Positions 23,540 through 34,841 of a stretch of DNA of 64,000 nucleotides are shown in pieces. Source of the stretch: Epiperipatus broadwayi (Eukaryota > Onychophora > Udeonychophora > Euonychophora > Peripatidae). The position numbers and the translations under genes are program-made. Location of the stretch: positions 1,599,268 through 1,663,267 of the forward strand of contig JAQFVV010000113.1 in the NCBI GenBank assembly GCA_028023455.1, given 5' to 3'. Each line of letters opens with the position of its first letter. Position 1 is the first letter of the stretch. The notes under the pieces are model-generated. The model was given only the letters and a program-made list of their open reading frames with translations. It had not been told where the DNA came from and made no database searches.

Positions 23540-24600
23540 ACATTAAAAAAATAATAAAACACCTTTATTATATGGATGACCTAAGTTACTCTTCTACCTC
23601 AAAGAAATATCTTCCCATGCTTGAAACTATCATTAAAGATTACATTGGACAATTCCCTCTTAAATTTAACAAAAACAAATATTCCTGGAATATTTTTACT
23701 AGTAACATATTTTCCAATTGCTGCACTTCATATGTGGGGGGAGGGGTTCTTATTTTTTAAATCATATAAGAGTAAGAGACCAATAATTTAAAATCAATTT
23801 GCTAATTCTATACAAAACATCACTCACTCACTATCTAAAGCCTATCTTTCATTTCATAAAAAAATCTTACTGACCATTAAGTTTATCACTTCTTTCAAAA
23901 CAAAAAAAAGATCACCAAATTAATATGGGATAAAAGGGCAATAGTATTTATCATTAACAAATGATAAAAAAGTGCAATAGCCTCTCATTGCACTGTATTT
24001 CTACCTTCTATTTACAATATATATATATTCACCAGACTTAAAAATATTTATGCAGAGATCTGCAAACTTATTCCAGTTGTCCCAACAGATACACCTCCAT
24101 CAATTAACAATAAACACATTTAAAACACTAATAAATGCAAAAATAAATTTTCATATACTCTGTACCAACAATTCTTTTTAAACAAATGGGGAGGCTTACA
24201 ACTTCAAAAACAAAAATGAAATTATAAAAACAATCCAAACATTGTTCTCCTTGATTAACAGACACATTATTCCAAAATTCACTAGTACTTGGAACCCAAA
24301 TATTTGGATTTTTTAAAATAATTAAATTCTTTTTTTTCTCTCAGATTTATCAAAATTGATAACACTAGGAACCTTTGACTTCAAACACAAGAAACTGTAG
24401 AACATTTATTGTTAAAACATCCCACACTTGTGTAGTGAACATCAGGTGCAAACATATACCTTCATTTGATGAGCTTACTGAGAGGGTCATAGATTTATTT
24501 CCAAACATAAGAATTACCACATTCATTCTATTCAACTTATGGTTTACCAGATACTATTTGGTTTTTAATCACACAACTTGCAGATGACAATCTATACTCC
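23540..24600 (+). pseudogene. Degenerate L1/Tx1-type LINE reverse transcriptase
   Basis: Translation from about 23562 gives HLYYMDDLSYSSTSKKYLPM and then QFPLKFNKNKYSW. This resembles an RT motif C (YxDD) followed by the hydrophobic and KxNxxKS segments seen in Tx1-like L1-clade elements. About 800 bp downstream another frame reads TQETVEHLLLKHP, then (24440-24590) HIPSFDELTERVIDLFPNIR and a hydrophobic ILFNLWFTRY. This recalls the C-terminal ET..HL...C zinc-knuckle region of those RTs, with the cysteines lost. Stops and frameshifts lie throughout. The clade assignment is tentative, but a LINE RT relic is reasonably supported. Confidence 0.55.
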
Positions 24601-25456
24601 TAAACAAATTTGAGAAAATTAAACTTTGAGACCAAACTCCATCTCTCCTCCTCCCCTATCCAATATCTTTGCCGACACCTGGAGACTAATATCATTCATG
24701 ATACCATAGTGATTTAATAGACTTTAACTAAAATCACAGATCTGTTATTAAAACACTTTATTAATAAAGCTTAACAGAATTGCTAAATATTACTACATAA
24801 CCATGGCTTGGATACACAAATCACCTTTTTCTTTTTGTTTCCTGTCATTTAACATATATCATTCTAAATCGATTTCCTGCATATTGTAATCTATAAAGAC
24901 TAGATAAAAATTCTTTTTAAAATAAATCTGAAGTAATGTCAATGTTGTAAATGCAAATGTAATAATAAAATCTATCATTACATAGTATACAAGTTTTAAA
25001 ACTAGTTAATTAGTTCTCTTAAAAATAAATAAATAAAGTGACACATTTAATTTATAATCAAATAACCAATAACCAATTTGATTACAACAGTTCTAATTAA
25101 ATAAAGTGTCTGATTTAAGTAGTGGGAAAAAGCTTTATTTTTATTTTGAAACTTTTTAAAAGTAATAAAAAAAAACGCTGTAGCAATAAATGGTTTTAAA
25201 TTGCTTGCTGTTATTTGCACGAAATCATTCTTCACCTTTAATGTAATTTTATTGTTTTAAAAAACAGAACAAATTTGCTTAATTATTGTTTTATTTTTTA
25301 AATCTTTTTTTAAATAGCTTTTAAATTACAGGATTTAAAGTATACTAGAATTTAAAGAATACCAATTGCTTATAAAGTAAATAAATAAAACTCACAATGA
25401 AATAATTTCAGAATAATTTAGAAAGGGTAAAACAGTTCTGGTGATATAGTTTAGTT
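24601..25456. other. AT-rich DNA, nothing recognised
   Basis: No supportable gene was seen. The 62-codon minus-strand frame at 25047-25235 has no recognisable domain. Confidence 0.5.
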
Positions 25457-25724
25457 TGAAAAAATTAAAAGACTGAAGTGGAGTTGGGCTGGACATATTG
25501 CTAGAAGAGATGATAATAGATGGACAATTGAAATTTTAAACTGAATTCCAAGAGATTGTAAAAGACACAGAAAGAGACCACATGTGAGATGGATGGATGA
25601 AATAAGAAAGTGTGCAGGCGTGATATGAGAAGAGAAGCTAAAGATCAGAAAAGATGGATTGAACTTGGAGAGACCTTCATCCTGCAGTGGATTGATAATG
25701 GTTGATGATAATGATGATGATGAG
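25457..25724 (+). pseudogene. RTE LINE 3' fragment
   Basis: The fragment is nearly identical to 46464-46725 of the main RTE copy. It covers the last codons of the RT ORF (KRLKWSW, RWTIEILN, RKRPHVRWMDEIRKCAG) and the ATGATG/TGATAA tail. It has an in-frame stop at the tryptophan of LNWIP and a small deletion near 25620. It is a severely 5'-truncated insertion. Confidence 0.92.
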
Positions 25725-28700
25725 TTTAGTTTATGTTAGAAAAAACACATTATAATATAGGATAAATTAAAAAAAAACAACAACTGAACTTGAAATACTC
25801 GTGTTGAGGTAAAGGTCAATAAAAAATGTTAAATAAATTGTTACATTTTGATTAACTAGTGTCAAACTCACTTCATCCACAACCTTGACACGAACCATTC
25901 TAGATAATTTCAATAACAACCATTCATTAAATTAAAGATTAATAGCCCAGATATAAACTTCAAACTTTCTTTTCTTGTGTGTAATATCAAGAACATCTCT
26001 AAATATATCATTAAAAACCAGTCACCACTTAGACAATTACAATAGCAATAGCAGTCAACAATTTCAAACTGTTGTCATGGCAACATCCTTTTAACAATAA
26101 AGGTTAATTTATAACCTACCTCAAAATTATGTATGTGAAATTGCAACAGAAAGTAAAATACAATCTATTTCAATCAGCAATTAAAAAACAGAGATAAAAA
26201 TAGTAGATAACTATAATGACAATAGATATATTCAGCTGCTAAAGCAGTTTGTTTTATTAATGTTGCACATATATAGTAATATATTGTAATGGTCGTATAT
26301 GTATATTCACTCAACAAAATCTAGAGTTTTGGAAAATTATCCCAAGGCTGATTAAGAAGAGGTTGAGGAGATCTCGAATTCAATCTAATCCCAGTTCCTT
26401 CATGAATGCTCAGAGATTTACCACCTTCTGGATAACATATATGAGATTCCAATCGCAATTCTCACATTCATGTTCTGGCAGTAACACAGTGGTTGAACAC
26501 GAGATCAAGATTTTACTTAGCATAGACTTCACTTAAATTAAACAAATACACTCATATAATATATATGGGAGATATGACCTAACAAACTGATATCATTAAT
26601 TTTGACTGTGATTCTATAATAACTAATTGAGCAAGAAATGAGACACTAAATGTAATTATGTTTTAGAAATTTTAATATGAGCCAAAATGTAAGGAAAATA
26701 AATAAGAAAAAAAATATATAAAAAGAAATATATAGCTATCTCACACACATGTGAGGATGATGTTTGTAGGGTACAAATTACTTAGATTGGAGAATTTATC
26801 ATTTACATTTGGAAAACTTATTTATATAACTAATCTACAATTAGCTGTGCCTCAATTATGCTATGCTATAACCTATAAGATTTGCAATAATTAGATTACA
26901 GGAGTGATTCCTGTGAATTACAACTAGCTTTAATATTATTATAATGAGCTAAATATTTCTCTCTACATGGATAGTAAACTCACGAAACTAGATTTAAGTT
27001 CAGATCAAAGCTGAAATATTTACTTATTATGGAGGGGTAAACTGGTGTTTAATAGTATGACTTTAGATACTACAGCATTTGTAAAATTATATAACTTGAG
27101 TCTGTGCATTTCGAATGTGTGCTTAATCATGGGATTTATTACTATGTAATTGGTTCCTATGGATGGTATTACTTGCTGTGAAAATAAATATATTTAGTCT
27201 CGGTGATCAGAATAGCTTATGAACAAAATCCTCTGGATCCTTGTGCTCCAGTCTTAAATATAATGCAGTCTGAACTAATCAGATGGATTGACCTTAAATC
27301 AAACCCATTTTATATGAAAATAACAGCTAAGAGTTAAGGCACTATATGATTCATAAGAACACATTCACTCTGCTGACTATACTATTACTTAACTAAATTA
27401 ACATGCAAATCTTTAGTTTCACTCCATGAGACCACCATAAGCCAATTTACAAAGATAGTATCAATAATTATGCTAATAAAGGAATATAATAAAATCTAGC
27501 TTGTTAAGGTATCTGTATAGCTTTTAATATAGAACTAAGGAGGACTACAGCATATCTAGGGAAATTACAAGTTTAAATACTAATAATATGCTGTATTTTA
27601 TCATACCTGCTGAATACTAACTAGAATAATTTATTTTAAAGCAAATCTATCTTATTAAGCAACTGTAACAGCTTAATTACATATAAAAAAGGTTTTATAT
27701 TTACTCTTTTCACAAAGGAGTTTGGTATATATGCTAATGAATGAAGAATTAAATAAATGTGAAAGCATGTAATCATCTCTCCCTGATTGCATTAAATATT
27801 AGAAAACGCCATTCTGAACAAAACATATCATAAATCAATAAATGCATTTTAATCAAAATAATAGAGGCATAAGAATAGATTAAGAAAGAAAGAATAATAG
27901 CTAGTTGTTATTGATTTACTTAAGTGGAAATTAGAATTTATTTTTAATTTTGCTTAGTTTGAATTGAATTAGGCAAAAGTTATATAATTAAATATTAAAT
28001 AAAAGATACATTTAACTTGCATTTTAGAAATTAACATTTCAAAGTTTAGGATTTAAAATGGTTTAAAATAAAAGTGGCCATTTACATATTAATATAGCTA
28101 GCTTTGAAAGTTTTAGATTTAATTTAAAGAATGGGTTAAAATCTGTAGAAATCAGTTACCAATCTGTCTTCTATGGTTGACTTGCATGGTCACTTAATCT
28201 TGGGCCACCTTTCCATTAACTCTGTAACATGGCTGAGGGTACTGATGTCCCACCATCTTGTAGATCATTATTCAGGGAGATAGGTGGCAAATATATCGCC
28301 TACTACTCAATATTTCTCATCATGAAATTTACACCGCTTCTAATGAAAATGAGTAATAAAAAAATGCTGGAGCAAAAGGTTTATATACTGATCTCTCCCT
28401 CCTCACCAGTTACAAAACTTGTTTACCACTATCTTGGTTTTAGATTTGTTTTTCTCACCCCCTCCTTTGCAATATTTTTAGCAAAGGCTGGAAATCCTGC
28501 AGAGTTATTGATTTTTCTCTCTTTTTTTTAAAAAAGGTGATTGATTCCCTTGATTTTAACTCAGGTTAATTTATTCAAATTATTTTAAAATCTATTTTCA
28601 CCTTTAACATTTAATTAGGTCAAAATTTAGCAAAAGAGATTATTTTTATATTCCATTTTTTTTAAAAAAACACATTTGAAACTTGTAAACATCTTACTCT

Positions 28701-29116
28701 ATATTTAACATATTTAACTGACATTTATCTCTATATATAAAATACAACAATTTCTACATTATTTTTTAGAATAAAATTGAAAATAAAACAAAACTATAAT
28801 GTTTTTAAATCTATGGCATTACTTCTCTTTTTTACATATACGTAAGTTTTTGTTACACATACAGCAAGATTTACATAAATTTATTTAATAAATTATAATA
28901 TGTATGTGCGTATACAATAATTTATCACACACATACCTAAGTGTTGAATGATACACGCTATAATACATGTGCACACATGATTGTTACAATATTTAGGTTT
29001 AATTTTAACTTGATATACATGGACTTGGGTATATAAATAGGGAAATAGATACTATTATCTAAAATAGTGGGTAAAACAGGATGATTGATAGATCTGACTG
29101 TTTCAATATCTTTATC
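25725..29116. other. AT-rich DNA; one unrecognised 100-codon frame
   Basis: No repeat family was recognised. The segment 26290-26520 is less A+T rich but did not translate to anything I know. A plus-strand frame at 28229-28531 (100 codons) begins with ATG in a reasonable context (AACATGGCTG). It carries two Phe/Ile-rich stretches that could pass for membrane segments, but there is no recognisable domain or splice context. Confidence 0.4.
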
Positions 29117-29213
29117 TTCATTCAACTTGCATAAACCAATATGGTGAGTTTACTAACTGTCACAGATTCATTCAACTTGCATAAACCAATATGGTGAGTT
29201 TACTAACTGTCAC
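29117..29213. repeat. Tandem duplication, 50-bp period
   Basis: The stretch starting TTCATTCAACTTGCATAAAC and ending TACTAACTGTCAC occurs at 29117-29163 and again, identically, at 29167-29213. Exact identity points to a recent duplication. Confidence 0.97.
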
Positions 29214-29490
29214 CTTTATGATTATATCAGGTTTTTAGTTTGTAAATCTGATAATTCCAGAGAGGCTTAGAAAATTAAAAGGTTGTTTGTACTTGAATGG
29301 ACTCTCTCTTTTTTTAAAGCTGTTAGATTACTGAAAGTAGATCATGTTATGTTGTCATTACATGCTAACTTATTTTGCTGTAGATTGTACTTGGAATAAA
29401 GAAATGATTGAATAAATTTGATTAGAACTAATATTAAATAGAAAATTGTTAGACTTGACAATGTTAAAATGTAAGATAAAGCAACAATTT

Positions 29491-29567
29491 TATAGTGTAA
29501 TTTTCACTATACCACTCTCACCAGTCCTTAACTTGCATGAGATTGGTATAGTAAAAATTACACTACA
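29491..29567. repeat. Small hairpin-forming inverted repeat
   Basis: The left arm starts TATAGTGTAATTTTCACTAT and ends near 29519. It pairs with the right arm from 29539, which ends TAAAAATTACACTACA. The arms are about 28 bp with two or three mismatches, and the loop is about 20 bases. It has the size of a minimal MITE. Confidence 0.8.
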
Positions 29568-29640
29568 GAAATAAACTATTTGAAAATTATTAAACTACCA
29601 GATGCACCCAACCTATTAAAACCTTGTGGTTTTTTTTTAA

Positions 29641-30187
29641 ATTGCTTACTCTAACAATTTTTTTTAAAGATTTAAGTAATATTTACTGAGGCTGTAACCT
29701 TGAGAATATGCATGTAAAATGTGATAGTAGGGACCTCTGCAGGTGTTTAACCATAAGCTTACACTATGGAAGATTTTAAATATGAGAATTATATAACAGT
29801 CTGAAAAAACCATTGTTATGGCAGAATACAAAAATGACAAACTTTGGTTGCTTTAACAAAAATTTTTAAGATTTATTGTAAATCAAACAAAACATTTTAA
29901 TATTATATAATTAGATTTCTGAATTTTAATAACGCTAAATTAAAATTTACATTTTTAAATATATCTGTTGTATTTGCTAGCTTTATGGCTTCAAATATAT
30001 ATTTACTGGAGTGCCCTCTTAATTAAAAATATTAATTTTTTATAGCATCATGATTAATTGTAATAGCTTCTTTTAGCTTTATTAATAATTAGCATTTATT
30101 AATATTGGAAGACGAAAATGTCAGTCACTTTTGTAATATTCTTTTTAATTGGTTGCTTTAACAATTTTTTTTAAGATTTAATGTAAA
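29641..30187. repeat. Family E repeats, three direct occurrences
   Basis: A block with TTGGTTGCTTTAACAA followed by a T-rich stretch and AAGATTTATTGTAAAT is found near 29847 and again near 30150. A weaker form (GCTTACTCTAACAATTTTTT) lies near 29641. The inverse form occurs twice at 61553-61872. No coding content was seen. Confidence 0.6.
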
Positions 30188-32320
30188 TATAGGTTTTTAA
30201 TATTGTTAATTTATAAAAGTTTGAACATTATAAATTAAACATTGGAAAACCATAAAAGCACTGAGTGCCTTAACATTGAATTATGCATCAACATTTGTGA
30301 CTGCTTTGGCAGCTGGATGGGGGAACCATGAAATATATATTATACTTCTGTAGTTAAAAGCACTCATAGTGATTTTTTACAGCATTTTTTATTTAATGGT
30401 AAAATTACTTCCTTCACATAAATGTAGTGATTATGAACTTGACATGTGACAACAGACAAACATTTATTCACCAATCAGACAAAAAAGAAAATAAATGATT
30501 TTATATCTAAGATTATTGAAAATTATTAAAAGATTCTCAAAAAGAAGAAAAAAAAACCTATATACTTTATGCAAAACATTGTTATAAATGAAACACAATA
30601 GATAATTTAATCATAAAAATGTTGGATGGAATAGTTTTTATTTGAATTCACTTAGAATATGTCAGACATTTTTTTAATGTGTTTTGTTTTGTGCCTGATA
30701 GTAGTGATCTGAGACTAATAAATAACACCAAGATACTTGGATCCCATATATGTCCAGATTTATAAATATCAATAATAAAGAGTTATATGTTAGAGATTAT
30801 AAAAAAGATCAAAATGGATAGGAGACAAATCTGATATCAGTTATATCAGGGAAAGGTTCAGGAAAATTAAATGCATGTTGCCTGCTCATATTTTTAGAAG
30901 AAATAACACAAATGGTCAGTAAGAGTACACATTAGGTGAATGAGTAAAGAAGTTTATTACAATGACAAGATATAGAGAAACTATTGGTAAAAAAAATGCA
31001 TTAAATGTAGTTTAAAATTTTATATTGACTTATGTATATGCCTACTCATCTATCTAGCTATATTCTATCTATCTATTTATTTGGCTCTATTTATTTGTCT
31101 ATACATTTTTCTGTCTATTCATCTATAGTAGACATAAGGAGATTACATCCATGTAAACAGAGATAGCAGAGCAGGGTTTCCACACCACTCAGATAATCCC
31201 TAGGTTGTGGATAAGGGAATGTCCTTCAGATATGAAAGTTAGCTGTGAATATGCAAAGTAATGTAAATAAGCAATCACTCATAATGGAACATTTATTATC
31301 AGCAAGTTTACTTCTATAAAATGCCACAATTCCTATGCTGGTGGATGTATAATAGCGGATGTTAACTTCCATTAAATATGTCAACACCCCATTGGGTGCT
31401 GGGTTAGCAACAGCATTCTTCCACGTCAGTGAAAAATAACTATATGTGACAATAGTGAGAAGGAAGCAGTAGCTGGATGTTCATTTTTTGAGATTCAGCT
31501 AGCATATTAAACCTTTTATAGAAGTTATTGCTGGACAAGAAGGCAATAGAAAAACACTTGGCATTATAATTCTCTTGTTTTATTATGAGTAGCTAGCTCT
31601 ACAGGAATCATTATAATAATGGAATGGAACAAAATGGATGAATTAATGTGGACCTGTCCATGGGACAGACTACTACTGATGATAATTTAGTTTTTTATGC
31701 TGCCAGGAAACAATCAATTACTACTTAGTGAGGATGCCCCTGACACTAGAACAAAGTTTTCTCCATTAACCTATAACCTATACTAGCTCTTTTGTTGCAG
31801 TTTAATTAAGTAAAAAAAGGTATGTCCATCAAACTATCTACACTTGTTTTCATTTGCGTATCATCTGTTCTGTATTAATTTTCTATTCCTAACCTAACTA
31901 TTTATTAGTTACCAATATTTATCTATCTACTTATTTATTTATCTGTTTATCAATTCAGTCATCATTCCATTTAACTACCTATTGAACCTTATATCTGCAT
32001 GTCTTATATGTGCCTGTCTATTTAGTCACCCACCAAACTATCTAATTAGTTACCTTTAAAATATCCCATTTCACAACAAAGGTTTCCCCAAATTTTCTAT
32101 AAAGATACAGTGAAGAAAAAGATTAAAACAGGTTTTCCAATTATAGTTGCTTTTAATTCATCATAAAAAGAGATTACGTTGCTTTAAAACTACAGTATTT
32201 CTCACTTTAATCTTTAAAATATATTTTCAATAATTTAACTAAAATATGAATATTATACTTAATTTCTTATTGTAGTTTATAGGTTATAATTCATTTCTTT
32301 ATATAATAAACTACAAGTTT
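30188..32320. other. AT-rich DNA with decayed ATCT repeats
   Basis: Irregular ATCT/ATTTATCT tetranucleotide tracts lie at about 31040-31130 and 31915-32060. The segment 31135-31800 has more G+C than its surroundings and short complex stretches, but no frame or repeat relation I could identify. Confidence 0.45.
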
Positions 32321-32412
32321 CCATATGTCAAATGTGTTGACTGGGAAGCGAACCCAGGTCAGCTGCTTGGAAGGCAGCTATGCTAACTACTAGGCTACCA
32401 ATGCTTAACTAC
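32321..32412 (-). mobile_element. tRNA-Gly(UCC)-like SINE copy closest to the parent tRNA
   Basis: On the minus strand, 32404-32333 is a 72-base tRNA-Gly(UCC) lookalike. It has acceptor GCATTGG, a D arm ending GTTAGCAT, and anticodon arm GCTGC-CTTCCAA-GCAGC with anticodon TCC. The variable loop is short and the T arm is CTGGG-TTCGCTT-CCCAG. Two acceptor pairs are lost, so it is probably not a working tRNA gene. The downstream tail (TTTGACATATGG) matches the tail of the other SINEs. A perfect 11-bp duplication, ACTACAAGTTT, at 32310-32320 and 32413-32423 flanks it and shows that it was retroposed. It lacks the variable-loop insertion of the other copies. Confidence 0.85.
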
Positions 32413-32423
32413 ACTACAAGTTT

Positions 32424-32920
32424 TGTAGTTATAAATAAAATAAAAATGAATTTCACTTGTAATTAACTACTTAAAAGCCATTCAGACTCATATTTGATAA
32501 TTTGTATTGTAACAGTATAATGATATAGTTTTAATTAGCTTCAGACCCCATGAGTTGAGCAAGCCAAAAATTTGTAATGATATAAAAATGAATTAATGAA
32601 CTACTACTAGAAAATCTGTAATGAAATAAAATTGAATATAGCCCATCCTGTTTGATAACTAATTTTGTATAATACAAAATAGCTGTATACTTCAATTAAT
32701 AATTTTATTATACTCTAATTGAAATACCAAATAGTAATAGCATAAAATATTAGTAAATTAATATTTAAGGTATATAAATTATAAAAATATAAATAATGTT
32801 GGGTGCATTTATCACTTTAAAATAAATAAATATAACTTAATCAATTAACATTTATCGATACACTAGCTTAACTTTTATAATTAATGAAATGTAAATGAGA
32901 AAAGGTAATAAATTATTATA
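32424..32920. other. AT-rich DNA, nothing recognised
   Basis: No supportable feature was seen. Confidence 0.5.
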
Positions 32921-32922
32921 TA

Positions 32923-33025
32923 TCAAGCGTTGGTAGTTGAGTGGTCAGCACAGCCACCTTACAAGCAGTTGTTCCAGGTTTGTGGGTTCACTTCCCGACT
33001 GATGCTTTGACACATGAAAAAAAAA
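32923..33025 (+). mobile_element. tRNA-Gly-derived SINE, copy 4
   Basis: The head is TCAAGCGTTGGTAGTTGAG, the anticodon-like loop CTTACAA (TAC), and the box B GGGTTCACTTCCC. The tail is GATGCTTTGACACATG plus A-run. AAATTATTAT occurs just before the head and again just after the A-run, a likely 10-bp target-site duplication. Confidence 0.88.
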
Positions 33026-33220
33026 TTATTATGATATATAAATGTTTATTGATATTTTGACTAGCTAAATATTTAATATAAAAATAAAATTATGTAAAGA
33101 TTCTTTAAATTGATACCAAAGTGTAATATAATCAATAAATTAGGAATAATTATGGGACTCATATTTAATTAATAAAATAAAATTTATTAATGTAAAAAAT
33201 ATACAATAAATAAATAATAT

Positions 33221-33449
33221 CACATGATCACTATTTCTTATGCTTGCTTATAATTTATTAAAACAGGCAAAATCTAGGTACAGTGCTCTCAGATTCAAAG
33301 CTCCTCACTGACGAAGGCCACAAGCCAGAAATTAGTCTGGAGATATTGGATGAGTAGGCACTAGATGAGAATTTTATGCACAAGCCTTCTGGCATCCACT
33401 GATTACTCTGGCTTGCATTGAGTGGCAATACATATAGAGAGTTTGCCTA
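33221..33449. mobile_element. Foldback family A, internally deleted copy
   Basis: It starts with ATCACATGATCAC followed by TTCTTATGCTTG and AAAACAGGCAAAA. It then jumps to the inverse-orientation blocks GTGCTCTCAGATTCAAAGC, ACAAGCCAGAAATTAGTCTG, GATGAGTAGGCACTAGATG and GCATCCACTGATTACTC, and ends GAGAGTTTGCCT. Both ends therefore belong to the family-A terminal inverted repeat, with the left inner part missing. Confidence 0.82.
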
Positions 33450-33690
33450 TTTAAATAAATAATATATAATTTGATGAATAGATAAAATAATTTGAAGGTA
33501 TACATTATCAATATTTGTAACCTATGTATCTATGAAATGTTGCAAACGACGATGCAGTAATAAATTAAAAAGAAAATATTTATTTGTATAAGTAATAATA
33601 AATAAATCTTTAAAATATATTGTAAAAAAATAACTAAGTCAGTTTCAGTTTGTTTCTTACTCCTTTTACATTCACAAATGGAAGATTTAG

Positions 33691-33799
33691 TCAAGCATTG
33701 GTGGTTGAGAGGTCAGTGACAGCTGCTTTACAAGGAGTTGTCCCGGGTTAGCGGGTTCGCTTCCCGGCTGATGCTATGACACATGAGGAAAAAAAAAAG
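33691..33799 (+). mobile_element. tRNA-Gly-derived SINE, copy 5
   Basis: The head is TCAAGCATTGGTGGTTGAGAG, the loop TTTACAA, and the box B GGGTTCGCTTCCC with flanking CGGC. The tail is TGATGCTATGACACATGAGG plus a 10-A run. GGAAGAT before the head and after the tail may be the target-site duplication. The variable region (TGTCCCGGGTTAG) is the shorter subfamily form. Confidence 0.9.
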
Positions 33800-34135
33800 G
33801 AAGATGATCAATTCAATTACAAATATATATTTGACAAATGTACATGAATTATATATTGTCATAAATGTAACTGGATTATATCTATCCAAAATATATTGCT
33901 TTACACATGTATATAAAAACAATGAAATGAAACAAACAAAACATACTTTAAAATGCCATACGAAAATCAATGAAAAGATTAATAAAGATATTTACAATTT
34001 TATTTTTAAAATTATTTAATTTTCTTTTGGTTAATTTATTTATTGTGATGCAGTCTTGGAGTGGTCGGGCACAGGGTGACTGTAGCTAAAACTATGATCT
34101 AGGATTATTTAAAATATTAGTGTGTTAGTTTAGAG

Positions 34136-34546
34136 CAGGGATGCCCAACCTTTAATTTGACGCGAGCCAGTTGAGAATTTAAAAAAATTTGGGGAGCCAC
34201 AATTATATATTGCATTTTTCATATTACATTTATAAACATAATTCACAAACTAAAAAAAAAATTGGTGTAATATGTTAAAAAGAAAAAAAATGTAAATACA
34301 TTTTATTTATATTCATTTATTAAAAATTTGGTAACATACATATAAATTACAATTCAGGAAAAGGATATTTTAATTATTTTATTTAATGTGAAACCTGACA
34401 CTGCATATCGTTTGTATTGTAAAAATGTTTATTTTTTTAGTGTGCATGTGGCGTCAAGGAACATAAAATATTTTATCAATTTTTCTTGAAGAGTGCAATG
34501 TGAGCCACATTAAATCGTTGCGCGAGCTACGGGTTGGGCATCCCTG
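34136..34546. mobile_element. hAT MITE, 411 bp
   Basis: The terminal inverted repeats are CAGGGATGCCCAACC and GGTTGGGCATCCCTG, perfect over 15 bp. The element is flanked by a perfect 8-bp duplication GTTTAGAG (34128-34135 and 34547-34554). Both signatures are those of the hAT superfamily. The interior keeps GAGCCA motifs near both ends and has no transposase frame. Confidence 0.95.
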
Positions 34547-34742
34547 GTTTAGAGTATATTTATCAATATTATAATCACAATAAATTAGGTACCAATTATA
34601 TGAACATACTGTGAAATGAATGATGATGGTCTATGTATATATTTTTACTCACACAAAAGAATTAAATATTAAAGGCTATCATTTTTAATTTTATGCATAT
34701 CATGATTATATTATATATGTGAGTGATTTTATTTTATTTTAT

Positions 34743-34841
34743 TTTTTTTCAAGTGTCATAGTATCGGCCGGGATGCGAACCCGCAGCCTGGGCAACTGCT
34801 TGTAAGGCAGTCGCGCTGACCTCTCGACCACCAATGCAAGA
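34743..34841 (-). mobile_element. tRNA-Gly-derived SINE, copy 6
   Basis: The minus strand reads GCATTGGTGGTCGAGAGGTC, then anticodon-like arm ACTGC-CTTACAA-GCAGT. Next come a roughly 11-base variable region, a perfect T arm with loop TTCGCAT (CGGG/CCCG), and CGATACTATGACAC followed by a T-rich plus-strand (A-rich minus-strand) tail. It is one of the least decayed copies and useful as a subfamily consensus. Confidence 0.92.

Noticed and set aside
22879-24600. A novel single retroelement with an N-terminal GIY-YIG and Tx1-like RT
   Set aside because: It cannot be claimed from one decayed locus, since the GIY-YIG part is duplicated in inverse orientation beside it. It is kept only as a question among the findings.
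28229-28531. 100-codon gene with ATG in a good context
   Set aside because: There is no domain, neighbour or repeat relation to support it. It is mentioned only within the surrounding gap entry.
29491-29567. Intrinsic terminator or microRNA precursor
   Set aside because: The stem is long enough for a hairpin RNA, but there is no supporting context. A minimal MITE is the simpler reading.
32333-32404. Functional tRNA-Gly(UCC) gene
   Set aside because: Two acceptor-stem pairs are lost, a SINE-type tail follows, and a target-site duplication surrounds it. It is a retroposed copy.
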